A stretch of DNA of 29,947 nucleotides. Origin: a virus. The stretch is taken from positions 1 to 29,947 of IMG/VR virus record IMGVR_UViG_3300025125_000006. The stretch is one strand, 5' to 3'. The notes under the pieces are model-generated. The model saw only the letters and a list, made by a program, of their open reading frames with translations. It ran no database searches and was not told the origin of the DNA. Position numbers and translations under genes: made by a program. Below are positions 1-4,871 of the stretch, piece by piece; position 1 is the stretch's first letter; every line of letters starts with the position of its first letter.

Positions 1-34
1 CAATAGTCAGGTCAGGTTGTTCTGTTGTATACAT
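1..34 (-). CDS. Start of a gene running off the left edge (11 codons visible)
   Basis: An ATG whose first base overlaps the TGA of the gene before it (TGATG arrangement) opens a frame reading MYTTEQPDLTI up to the window edge. A purine-rich AGGAAAGG lies just upstream inside the end of the preceding gene and could serve as ribosome binding site. Only 11 residues are visible, so no function can be given. The overlap and spacing match the coupled style of the other minus-strand genes. Confidence 0.45.
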   Translation of the reverse strand, partial: MYTTEQPDLTI

Positions 35-276
35 CACGCCTTTCCTTTCTTATTGTTACTATTGGCCAGCTTTTTAAACTGGCGTTCGGCAAGCCTCTTC
101 ACCCTGCGCATCGTCTTGGGCGATGCGTAGGCATACTTGGCTGCCTTACTCAGAAGGTGCGTCACCTTCTTGGCTGATTTCGCATCCTTGATCTTCTCAA
201 TGATGCCTTTTTCTTTTGCTTTCATAACGCTACTTGGTTCTAGGTTAAGCCCCACTGCACCCGTAGCATGGCGCAT
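34..276 (-). CDS. Small basic protein, unknown function
   Basis: An 80-residue, very lysine-rich protein. From residue 18 (MKAKEKG) onward it is almost entirely charged helix (EKIKDAKSAKK, RRVKRLAERQFKK). A second start at that methionine (position 225) would give a 63-residue protein and is just as plausible, because neither ATG has a clear Shine-Dalgarno site. No signal peptide, membrane segment or known motif is visible. The charge suggests nucleic-acid binding, which is inference only. It lies 20 bp after the preceding minus-strand gene and touches the next one. Confidence 0.6.
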   Translation of the reverse strand: MRHATGAVGLNLEPSSVMKAKEKGIIEKIKDAKSAKKVTHLLSKAAKYAYASPKTMRRVKRLAERQFKKLANSNNKKGKA

Positions 277-296
277 GAGGCAGATTGTTATTCAGT

Positions 297-674
297 TTAC
301 TTATCCTTTTTAAGGGGATCCAGATCAAACAGATCCGCGACCTCCCGTGTGAGTTGAGGGCTAATATACTCACTGCCCTCATCCCCGTAGCGAATGCCTA
401 CCGTGAGGTAGAATTTGTCACCCCCATAGTCACCATCGTAGATGCGGTAAGCATCCAGCTTATTACCTGTCTGCGTGTAATGCCTTGTCTTCTCCAGGAG
501 AGACTCTTCGGTAATCAAGAAGTCAGGATCTAAGGGGCATGTTTCTGGAGTCAGGTGGTTGTTACACCAGAGGTCTCTATTACTCTGAGCAGTCACCGCC
601 CGTATCAATTCCCCCAGGTCTATGGGGACTGCATCTAGGTAATGTTCTGTAGTCCAGTATGTTTTACTTTTCAT
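297..674 (-). CDS. Hypothetical protein, 125 aa
   Basis: I do not recognise this protein. It is acidic and soluble, begins MKSKTYWTTEHYLDAVP, has an aromatic and glycine-rich middle (YDGDYGGDKFYLTVG) and a charged C-terminus ending DPLKKDK. Its size and composition suggest a small folded cytoplasmic protein. An AGGA about eight bases before the ATG is a reasonable ribosome binding site. It follows the 100-aa gene upstream by about 10 bp, so the two are probably on one transcript. Confidence 0.65.
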   Translation of the reverse strand: MKSKTYWTTEHYLDAVPIDLGELIRAVTAQSNRDLWCNNHLTPETCPLDPDFLITEESLLEKTRHYTQTGNKLDAYRIYDGDYGGDKFYLTVGIRYGDEGSEYISPQLTREVADLFDLDPLKKDK

Positions 675-683
675 AAGTCATTC

Positions 684-986
684 CTACTTAATGAGGACCC
701 CTTCAATAGAGGCAGGGTCAGGAAGCACAACATCAATGTCGCCGGCTTCCGTTTCCATAAGCTCAAGCCCTTCCACATCCAGGTATTGCTCAATGGGGAC
801 AACTACCAAACCCATACCCATGCAAGCATGGGTGTTGTGGTAAAGGAATTGTCTTGTGGCATACCGCGCCGTGTTAGGTTTATCATGCTTGATTGTTACA
901 AGCACGGGTTCATACCCATCCCATTTGGAATTGGTACACATCATTACATATCTCCTGCTTGGAGATATCACTTCATCTTGGTTCAT
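684..986 (-). CDS. Hypothetical protein, 100 aa
   Basis: The ATG at 986 is chosen because AGGGGT lies about 10 bases upstream; a GTG four codons earlier (998) is possible but would sit against that site. The protein (MNQDEVISPSRRYVMM...) has a middle segment HNTHACMGMG with closely spaced Cys, His and Met, and an acidic C-terminal half. No family is recognised. Its leader reads CCTTAACCAATAACAGGGG, a diverged relative of the repeated leader found before other genes in this block. Confidence 0.6.
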   Translation of the reverse strand: MNQDEVISPSRRYVMMCTNSKWDGYEPVLVTIKHDKPNTARYATRQFLYHNTHACMGMGLVVVPIEQYLDVEGLELMETEAGDIDVVLPDPASIEGVLIK

Positions 987-1013
987 AATACAAAGCACCC
1001 CTGTTATTGGTTA

Positions 1014-1049
1014 AGGCAACAGGCGCAGGGCGCATGGTGCATGTTGCCT
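1014..1049 (-). other. Intergenic hairpin (GGCAAC/GTTGCC)
   Basis: AAGGCAAC and GTTGCCTT pair across a GC-rich loop that itself contains short dyads. It lies between the 57-aa gene and the 100-aa gene. There is no U-run on either side, so it is not a standard intrinsic terminator; it may pace translation or protect the message. Confidence 0.4.
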
Positions 1050-1054
1050 TTGCT

Positions 1055-1228
1055 TTACTTGCCGTTACCGGCGACCTTGAATGCGAGCTTCAGTGAGAAG
1101 CCCTTTGCTCCTGCTATCACTGGCTCTTCCTTTGGTGGCACATCTCCTTTGTCTTTAACGTGCCGGTCCCAGTCTGCTGGGGTTTGCTTATCCAGTATAC
1201 CCTGGAGTCTAGTTGGCTCATCAGCCAT
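1055..1228 (-). CDS. Hypothetical protein, 57 aa
   Basis: A 57-residue frame (MADEPTRLQG ... KVAGNGK) starts at an ATG eight bases after a perfect AGGAGGTGA Shine-Dalgarno, within copy A of the repeated leader. The sequence is acidic and basic in turn, with TPADWDRHVKDK in the middle and PPKEEP before a short hydrophobic C-terminal stretch (GFSLKLAFKVAG). No family is recognised. The strong start signal, and the same leader before neighbouring genes, make it a convincing gene despite its length. Confidence 0.7.
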   Translation of the reverse strand: MADEPTRLQGILDKQTPADWDRHVKDKGDVPPKEEPVIAGAKGFSLKLAFKVAGNGK

Positions 1229-1275
1229 ACCTGTTCACCTCCTTCCTAATAGTTAAGGTTATACATTCCACGTTT
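1229..1275 (-). repeat. Repeated leader, copy A
   Basis: Read on the minus strand: ACGTGGAATGTATAACC, then TTAACTATT, then AGGAAGGAGGTGAACAGGT and the ATG of the 57-aa gene. The stop of the upstream gene lies at its outer edge, so the whole intergenic space is this element. Confidence 0.85.
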
Positions 1276-1444
1276 AGATGCTGTAGTTGGGTTCACCCCC
1301 AATCTTCTGGATCAATTCAGCAATCCTTTCTTCCTGACGTTCTATCACCTCCCTGCAATACTTAATGCTGTCGCTTGGGGTCACTCTGGGAAAGCACGTC
1401 AAGTTCCTATATTCTCTAGCTTCTGCTTCTGCTTTTGTTTCCAT
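1274..1444 (-). CDS. Hypothetical protein, 56 aa
   Basis: A 56-residue frame begins METKAEAEAREYRN, continues through CFPRVTPSD, and ends in a charged helix (REVIERQEERIAELIQKIGG) that looks like a short amphipathic or coiled-coil segment. It starts behind copy B of the repeated leader with an AGGAGGTGA Shine-Dalgarno at good spacing. No family is recognised. The helical C-terminus suggests oligomerisation, which is inference. Confidence 0.7.
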   Translation of the reverse strand: METKAEAEAREYRNLTCFPRVTPSDSIKYCREVIERQEERIAELIQKIGGEPNYSI

Positions 1445-1491
1445 ACCTGTTCACCTCCTTCCTTTTAGTTAGGGTTATACATTCCACGTTT
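1445..1491 (-). repeat. Repeated leader, copy B
   Basis: Minus-strand sequence ACGTGGAATGTATAACC, CTAACTAAA, then AGGAAGGAGGTGAACAGGT. It differs from copy A only at a few bases in the middle and fills the whole gap between two genes. Confidence 0.85.
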
Positions 1492-1702
1492 ACTTGCTGG
1501 CTTGCTTTGCAATTGCAATTGCTCTTTGGGCTGTCCCAAGGAGTACAAGAATTGCAACGCGCTCATCAAACGAGCAGATGTCATCCCCATGCTCCATGTG
1601 GTGTGCATCTACTTTATCAAGTAGGTCCGCATCATTGCGGCTGATTGCATATGCTATTGCTTTTATCATACCTGCCGTTGATGTGATTTCTTCTACAGTC
1701 AT
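1490..1702 (-). CDS. Hypothetical protein, 70 aa
   Basis: The protein begins MTVEEITSTAGMIKAIAYAISR, passes through an acidic and histidine-containing stretch (DKVDAHHMEHGDDICSFDER) and ends in an alanine and leucine-rich helix (ILVLLGTAQRAIAIAKQASK). It is probably all-helical. The HHMEHGDD cluster could bind a metal, but no family is recognised. It is preceded by the inner half of the repeated leader (copy C) with a perfect Shine-Dalgarno. Confidence 0.7.
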   Translation of the reverse strand: MTVEEITSTAGMIKAIAYAISRNDADLLDKVDAHHMEHGDDICSFDERVAILVLLGTAQRAIAIAKQASK

Positions 1703-1737
1703 ACCTGTTCACCTCCTTCCTTTTAGTTAGGGTTATA
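1703..1737 (-). repeat. Repeated leader, truncated copy C
   Basis: Only the inner part is present: TATAACCCTAACTAAA followed by AGGAAGGAGGTGAACAGGT and the ATG. The outer ACGTGGAATG block is missing, and an intrinsic terminator for the upstream gene sits in its place. Confidence 0.8.
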
Positions 1738-1772
1738 AAAAAGCCCGCCGGTTTACATGAAACCGGCGGGCT
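1736..1772 (-). terminator. Intrinsic terminator after the 82-aa gene
   Basis: On the minus strand AGCCCGCCGGTTT pairs perfectly with AAACCGGCGGGCT over 13 bp with a 5-nt loop, followed by a run of six T. It lies 27 bp after the stop of the 82-aa gene and immediately before the leader of the next gene. Transcripts from upstream should largely end here, so the next gene would need its own promoter. Confidence 0.9.
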
Positions 1773-1798
1773 GTGATCTGCTGACTGGTTGCCAGCAG

Positions 1799-2047
1799 TT
1801 ATGCTTTCGGGAAGGTAACCGAAGTGCCTTCCTTGTTGTTCAGGTAGAACGTCTTGTTCTTACCTGAGTAACGGATGTCTGTGTATCCGTTGCTTGTCCA
1901 GTAGCTGCGAAGTTCTGCCTTCGTCTGAGGCAGGGGCTTCGGCCAAACAGTGAACCCGTTGTCAACCTTTACCTTGATAAGGTAACGAACAACAACACGC
2001 TTCAACTGTCCAAGGTTGTGCAACCTTATCCACAATGTTCTGATCAT
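1799..2047 (-). CDS. Hypothetical basic protein, 82 aa
   Basis: An 82-residue, strongly basic protein. The N-terminus (MIRTLWIRLHNLGQLKRVVVRYLIKVKV) is amphipathic and probably forms strands or a helix. The C-terminal half (AELRSYWTSNGYTDIRYSGKNKTFYLNNKEG) looks like a small beta-rich fold. No family is recognised; the charge would suit nucleic-acid binding. It starts behind copy D of the repeated leader with AAGGAG about nine bases before the ATG. It is followed by the strong terminator at 1736-1772. Confidence 0.7.
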   Translation of the reverse strand: MIRTLWIRLHNLGQLKRVVVRYLIKVKVDNGFTVWPKPLPQTKAELRSYWTSNGYTDIRYSGKNKTFYLNNKEGTSVTFPKA

Positions 2048-2094
2048 ATCTATTTATCTCCTTCCTAATAGTTAAGGTTATACATTCCACGTTT
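2048..2094 (-). repeat. Repeated leader, copy D
   Basis: Minus strand: ACGTGGAATGTATAACC, TTAACTATT, AGGAAGGAG. The last bases before the ATG (ATAAATAGAT) diverge from copies A-C, so conservation covers the outer block and the Shine-Dalgarno but not the final spacer. Confidence 0.85.
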
Positions 2095-2103
2095 ACTTGT
2101 TGG

Positions 2104-2442
2104 CTATTGCCCACAAAGAGGGCAAGCGAGGGGTCTACTAAGCATGTAGTTCCTGCATAAAGAGATCAGTGACCCCTTAAAGGTCATCTGTTTCTCATCT
2201 TCCCATGCCTTGACCCGCTTCAACAGTTCCTTGAATGCAAGGTCCTGTTCTGGGGTGGCTTCTACCTTCACTGGATTGCTCGCCCAGTTAAGCCCTATGT
2301 CATACCTGGGATTGTCCCATGTATGCTCATGATAAAGAGAGCATTCGCAATTCCAGAGGGGGTTCCAGTTATCATGCATACTTGTCATGTCTTCCTGGCG
2401 CTCTACCAATGTGAACTTCTCTAATGTTTTTATTCCTTCCAT
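2104..2442 (-). CDS. Hypothetical protein, 112 aa, cysteine-containing
   Basis: The protein begins MEGIKTLEKFTLVERQEDM. It contains a tryptophan-, cysteine- and histidine-rich segment (WNPLWNCECSLYHEHTWDNP), a basic helix (FKELLKRVKAWEDEKQ) and a C-terminal CPLCGQ knuckle. CxC plus CxxC with nearby histidines could form a zinc site, but the order fits no family I recognise. It is expressed from copy E of the repeated leader and precedes the gap holding copy D. Confidence 0.7.
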   Translation of the reverse strand: MEGIKTLEKFTLVERQEDMTSMHDNWNPLWNCECSLYHEHTWDNPRYDIGLNWASNPVKVEATPEQDLAFKELLKRVKAWEDEKQMTFKGSLISLCRNYMLSRPLACPLCGQ

Positions 2443-2487
2443 ATTAATACCTCCTTTCTAATAGTTAAGGTTATACATTCCACGTTT
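2443..2487 (-). repeat. Repeated leader, copy E
   Basis: Minus strand: ACGTGGAATGTATAACC, TTAACTATT, then AGAAAGGAGGTATTAAT and the ATG. Both the outer block and the Shine-Dalgarno are retained, while the final spacer differs from the other copies. Confidence 0.85.
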
Positions 2488-2662
2488 ACTTATCGTTCTC
2501 GTCTCTCCCCAGGTTGAGGATGTCGAGTGCTTTCCATGCCTCAGTGGGCTGGTGCGGGGGCTTATGCTCCTCGTCTACTACCTTGGCAGTATTACCTGTG
2601 AAATCATACACAGGTCTGCCGGCTGTTGTCCCTACTCTGTAGGGGTTGGTGTCTCTACTCAT
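2486..2662 (-). CDS. Hypothetical protein, 58 aa
   Basis: A 58-residue frame (MSRDTNPYRVG ... LGRDENDK) whose ATG overlaps the TGA of the upstream gene (ATGA), which implies translational coupling. It is hydrophilic, with GRPVYDFTGN in the middle, a proline and histidine-rich EEHKPPHQPTEAW, and a short helix KALDILNLGRDEN. No family is recognised. The overlap and the leader element starting exactly at its stop support a real gene. Confidence 0.65.
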   Translation of the reverse strand: MSRDTNPYRVGTTAGRPVYDFTGNTAKVVDEEHKPPHQPTEAWKALDILNLGRDENDK

Positions 2663-2871
2663 GAGATTGGTTTGTTGAGTTCTATGGATGCCTTCTCATC
2701 TATGTGGAAGGATCCCTTGCGGTTTTTCTCCGGTCCTGTGGGGGGCTTGCAATCTGTGAAGCCGGATGCGGTTCCGCTTGTGAGCGCCTCTTGCTCTGCC
2801 TCCTTATAGGCTCGCTTGTCCCTGGCGCTGGGCTTGTGATAGATGAACATGATTAGGGGCGTCCATGCCAC
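2659..2871 (-). CDS. Hypothetical protein, 70 aa (GTG start)
   Basis: The start is a GTG at 2871 with GAGGAG seven bases upstream; it lies inside the end of the coiled-coil gene before it (19 nt overlap). The protein reads MAWTPLIMFIYHKPSARDKRAYKEAEQEA, then a polar GTASGFTDCKPP and a charged KNRKGSFHIDEK. An internal ATG at codon 8 is an alternative start. The N-terminal hydrophobic patch is too short to be a clear membrane segment. No family is recognised. Confidence 0.6.
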   Translation of the reverse strand: MAWTPLIMFIYHKPSARDKRAYKEAEQEALTSGTASGFTDCKPPTGPEKNRKGSFHIDEKASIELNKPIS

Positions 2872-3029
2872 ATGGCACTCCTCAATTCCTTGTTATCCGC
2901 CTGGAGTTCTTCAACTTTCTTCCGCAATCGCCGGCACTCCTTCTGCCGTGCGTTCCAATTGCGGAAGAGTGATCGTGCGTAGTCGATCATTTCACTCTTG
3001 CTGAGTTTGTTAGGGTCTAGTCCTATCAT
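2853..3029 (-). CDS. Small coiled-coil protein, 58 aa
   Basis: A 58-residue frame (MIGLDPNKLSKSEMIDYARS ... SAMWHGRP). The central and C-terminal part (QKECRRLRKKVEELQADNKELR) has clear heptad spacing of leucines and should form a short dimeric coiled coil; the N-terminus resembles a small helical cap. The ATG follows AAGGAAAG, and the leader AACCTAAACAAAAGGAAAG is a degenerate form of the repeated leader. No function is recognised; a dimeric regulator is possible but unproven. Confidence 0.65.
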   Translation of the reverse strand: MIGLDPNKLSKSEMIDYARSLFRNWNARQKECRRLRKKVEELQADNKELRSAMWHGRP

Positions 3030-3554
3030 ATGCTTTCCTTTTGTTTAGGTTCACTTTCACCAGGTGCGCCCGCTATCATATTGCTGGCACACCTGTCGAA
3101 AGGCGGGCAGCCACACAAGTGGCATGACTGCCCGCACTAACGAGTTAGGTTTCGCCCTGCTGTCAGGACCAGGTTGCATTCCATTCCGCACCTGGTCTTT
3201 CGACTAGATGCCTTTTGTGCAAGGGTCCATAACCCATGTGTCATGTTGCGTGTGCATGGCACATGGCACATGGTGCAGGACGTTCTGCGTTTGTTCTTTT
3301 CGGATGCGTGACCATAGGTCAAGCCTATGCGCCCCCTTGCCTAGTCGCTGCTCTGCGACGAACTAGCCCTCTGGCACTGGCCCCCTATTGCGCTATACAA
3401 TAGAATTGCCAGCCCTAACCACATCACAAGGGCGTAAATCTTGCGTGTTTTAATGACTGTTGTTTTGGCTATGTCCAAAGACGTTAGTGGACATATTTAT
3501 CAATTGAGTAATTCAAGCTCAAGATTTGGCAACCCGCTTACCATATGGCAAGCT

Positions 3555-3606
3555 CATAGGATGCATCCAAGCCCTGACGGGTCATTGCTTGGCTGTAGAG
3601 CCTATG
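3555..3606 (-). repeat. Two-tier hairpin unit A
   Basis: Outer stem CATAGG/CCTATG encloses inner stem CCAAGC/GCTTGG, which closes the 14-nt loop CCTGACGGGTCATT (plus-strand reading). The inner dyad TGAC-GG-GTCA lies within the loop. The same loop recurs in units B and C on stems of different sequence. Confidence 0.85.
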
Positions 3607-3640
3607 CTCATAGATTGCATGACGTATACGCCATGAGAAT

Positions 3641-3691
3641 GGCTTTTGAATAGGGCTTGCCCTGACGGGTCATTGCAAGCCATTTAAAGCC
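3641..3691 (-). repeat. Two-tier hairpin unit B
   Basis: Outer stem GGCTTT/AAAGCC, inner stem GGCTTGC/GCAAGCC, identical loop CCTGACGGGTCATT at 3661-3674. Relative to unit A the inner stem has changed on both sides while pairing is kept. Confidence 0.85.
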
Positions 3692-3699
3692 TACCCGTG

Positions 3700-3747
3700 C
3701 CACCTGATGGGGCTTGCCCTGACGGGTCATTGCAAGCCCTGTGGTGG
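3700..3747 (-). repeat. Two-tier hairpin unit C
   Basis: Outer stem CCACC/GGTGG, inner stem GGCTTGC/GCAAGCC, identical loop at 3718-3731. The inner stem matches unit B, while the outer stem is unrelated to those of A and B but still pairs. Confidence 0.85.
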
Positions 3748-3761
3748 AGACGTCGCGACAT

Positions 3762-3787
3762 CCAAGCCCTGACGGATCATTGCTCGG
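3762..3787 (-). repeat. Two-tier hairpin unit D (variant loop)
   Basis: Inner stem CCAAGC/GCTCGG and loop CCTGACGGATCATT. The two differences from unit A are A-C or C-A mismatches on the plus strand but G-U pairs on the minus strand, which hints that the minus strand is the RNA. The outer stem is weak (GAC/GTC at best). Confidence 0.75.
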
Positions 3788-3800
3788 CTGTAGTCAATCA

Positions 3801-3852
3801 TTCACGGAATGAAGCCCTGCCAGCCGTAGCTGACAGGGCTAGGTTCCGTGAA
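3801..3852 (-). repeat. Two-tier hairpin E, same layout, different loop
   Basis: Outer stem TTCACGGAA/TTCCGTGAA (9 bp), inner stem AGCCCTG/CAGGGCT (7 bp) and a 14-nt loop CCAGCCGTAGCTGA containing the dyad CAGC/GCTG. The layout and loop length match units A-D although the sequence does not. Confidence 0.8.
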
Positions 3853-3867
3853 CGCTTAAGCGTTCAC
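3848..3867. other. Perfect 20-bp palindrome after the 125-aa gene
   Basis: GTGAACGCTTAAGCGTTCAC is a perfect dyad starting 10 bp after the stop of the minus-strand gene. It shares GTGAA with the outer stem of hairpin E, so the two structures are mutually exclusive. No T-run follows, so it is not a standard terminator. Confidence 0.8.
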
Positions 3868-3877
3868 ACTTAGTTGC

Positions 3878-4255
3878 CTATGACTGGAGCTTGTTCAAAG
3901 TATCAAGCTTGTCAACCATGACGGGAATGGCAAGCTTGCCAGCCCTTTCAACGGCTGTGGCTTTCTTGTAGTCAGCCTTTGCCTTGCGCCCATCCTCAAG
4001 AGTGCAAGCCCATTCACTGGCATCCAAGAATACCTTTTTGCCGTGTTCCAGTTCTCCACCGCTAGCGGTGAATGTTTCGGGCATGGTTTCAATGGCGGTA
4101 ATGCCAAGATTGACACAATCCTTCCACTTGTTCATGCTCATTGTTCTACTGAGGTCAGCAAACACTGTTGCCAGTGTTGTTACGATCAGCGTTTTAATGG
4201 TAGCAACGTTAGTTGCCTTATCTGTCTGCTCTGTGGCAGTCTCGTTCTTCTTCAC
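3878..4255 (-). CDS. Hypothetical protein, 125 aa, first gene of the leftward block
   Basis: The frame starts at a GTG (MKKNETATEQTDKATN...). The N-terminal 20 residues are polar and probably disordered, followed by a largely helical protein (IKTLIVTTLATVFADLSR, WKDCVNLGITAIETMPE) and a C-terminus with DKLDTLNKLQS. No Shine-Dalgarno is visible, and a candidate -10 hexamer ends only six bases before the GTG, so the message may be leaderless or the true start may be further in. I recognise no family. As the first minus-strand gene from the divergent control region it is probably expressed early. Confidence 0.65.
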   Translation of the reverse strand: MKKNETATEQTDKATNVATIKTLIVTTLATVFADLSRTMSMNKWKDCVNLGITAIETMPETFTASGGELEHGKKVFLDASEWACTLEDGRKAKADYKKATAVERAGKLAIPVMVDKLDTLNKLQS

Positions 4256-4261
4256 GACACT

Positions 4262-4290
4262 ACATTAACCTATCATTCACTGTTTGTAAA
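4262..4290 (-). promoter_or_regulatory. Candidate leftward promoter
   Basis: On the minus strand TTTACA and TAATGT are separated by 17 bp. The expected transcription start falls at or next to the GTG of the 125-aa gene. This is the best sigma70-like match between the two divergent genes, but it is short-motif evidence only. Confidence 0.4.
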
Positions 4291-4360
4291 CCCCTTGGCA
4301 ACCTTATAGGTGACAGTAAAACAACCTATTTTCCTTTATTCTAAAGGCAAACCGGCTTCA

Positions 4361-4402
4361 TTGACCATGCACAATTGACCATAAGCCATTGACCATTAAC
4401 CA
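4361..4402. repeat. Three 14-bp direct repeats with TTGACCAT core
   Basis: TTGACCATGCACAA, TTGACCATAAGCCA and TTGACCATTAACCA follow each other without gap, starting at 4361, 4375 and 4389. The 14-bp period is not a whole number of helical turns. They lie in the middle of the divergent control region, where operator sites or origin iterons would be expected. Confidence 0.75.
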
Positions 4403-4477
4403 GTTAGGACGCCACCGGTCTTCGACCTCTTTTTATATTAGCGAACCACCTATATATATGTGAGCGTGTGAAAAAAT

Positions 4478-4506
4478 TTGACAAGGGCTGGAATGCAGAT
4501 TTAATC
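4478..4506 (+). promoter_or_regulatory. Candidate rightward promoter
   Basis: A consensus TTGACA is followed after 17 bp by TTAATC, a weak -10. The ATG of the small basic protein begins four bases later, so a transcript from here would be leaderless or nearly so. Confidence 0.4.
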
Positions 4507-4510
4507 CGTC

Positions 4511-4738
4511 ATGGACCCAGAAAAGAAGAAAGAGTATTACCTAAACAACAGAAATACTCGACTGAACTACCAGAAAAAATATTACCATAAAAATAAAAAA
4601 TGGATCAAAAGAAAAAGGGCCTTAAAACAAGAGAACAGCCCTGCCTGGAAGGAAGAACAGCGCGAGTATAACCGGCTTTATTATCTCAGAAATAGGGAGC
4701 AGATTCGGGCGCAGCGGGCTGAAAAAGCCAATCTCTGA
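4511..4738 (+). CDS. Small basic protein, 75 aa
   Basis: A strongly basic, tyrosine and asparagine-rich protein (MDPEKKKEYYLNNRNTRLNY, KKYYHKNKKWIKRKRALK) with a repeating YYxxNR pattern at both ends (EYYLNNRN and RLYYLRNREQ). Such arrays are common in small DNA-binding or nuclease-associated phage proteins, but no catalytic motif is present. It is the first rightward gene after the divergent region and has no Shine-Dalgarno. Its stop lies inside a hairpin carrying one copy of the AACCGCTCAGAGATT element, suggesting feedback control; this is inference. Confidence 0.65.
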   Translation: MDPEKKKEYYLNNRNTRLNYQKKYYHKNKKWIKRKRALKQENSPAWKEEQREYNRLYYLRNREQIRAQRAEKANL

Positions 4739-4756
4739 GCGGTTATGCGCTCAGAG
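4730..4756. repeat. AACCGCTCAGAGATT element 1 (inverted) and hairpin
   Basis: The element runs on the minus strand at 4730-4744. Together with CGCTCAGAG at 4748-4756 it forms a perfect 9-bp hairpin (CTCTGAGCG/CGCTCAGAG) around the stop codon of the 75-aa gene. Confidence 0.75.
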
Positions 4757-4782
4757 AGCGTTTTCAAAGACATTGACGGGAA

Positions 4783-4798
4783 AACCGCTCAGAGATTC
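4783..4798 (+). repeat. AACCGCTCAGAGATTC element 2
   Basis: Exact 16-bp match to element 3, in the gene-free stretch between the 75-aa gene and the next gene. Possible protein-binding site. Confidence 0.75.
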
Positions 4799-4871
4799 AA
4801 TTTCGAGCTAAAACGGCTTAATTTGCATCTAACCACCATAGTTGTCATTATCGCTCCGGTGAGCGAGACTG

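Larger units (their letters stand above)
3030..3877. other. Gene-free region dense in inverted repeats
   Basis: No convincing gene is visible in these roughly 850 bases, but at least a dozen perfect or near-perfect inverted repeats are. They include CAGGTG/CACCTG (3061-3095), GCGGGCAG/CTGCCCGC with inner CCAC/GTGG (3103-3135), ACCAGGT/ACCTGGT (3168-3196), CATAGG/CCTATG (3313-3329), GTCGC/GCGAC (3344-3359), CTGGCA/TGCCAG enclosing CTATTG/CAATAG (3371-3412), ATGTCC/GGACAT (3471-3494), and the related units listed separately. Both flanking genes read on the minus strand, so the region is probably transcribed as minus-strand RNA. It could instead be a replication or packaging site. Confidence 0.75.

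Noticed and set aside
642-1256. A 204-codon plus-strand frame
   Set aside because: It covers three minus-strand genes, of which one has a perfect Shine-Dalgarno, and itself has no start signal.
3137-3322. A 61-codon minus-strand frame in the hairpin region
   Set aside because: It spans several inverted repeats, has many cysteines and arginines from the repeats CATGGCAC and ACCTGG, and no credible start site.
3441-3653. A 70-codon plus-strand frame in the hairpin region
   Set aside because: It runs through unit A and the start of unit B, has no ribosome binding site, and its sequence reflects the repeated hairpin bases rather than a protein-like pattern.
3555-3852. Reading the hairpin array as a CRISPR array
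   Set aside because: Spacing is irregular (about 50-85 bases), the conserved part is the loop with changing stems, and no cas gene is present. CRISPR repeats would be uniform with unique spacers of constant length.
3030-3877. tRNA or tmRNA genes
   Set aside because: No cloverleaf with a TTCGA T-loop and acceptor stem was found; the inverted repeats have two-tier hairpin geometry instead.
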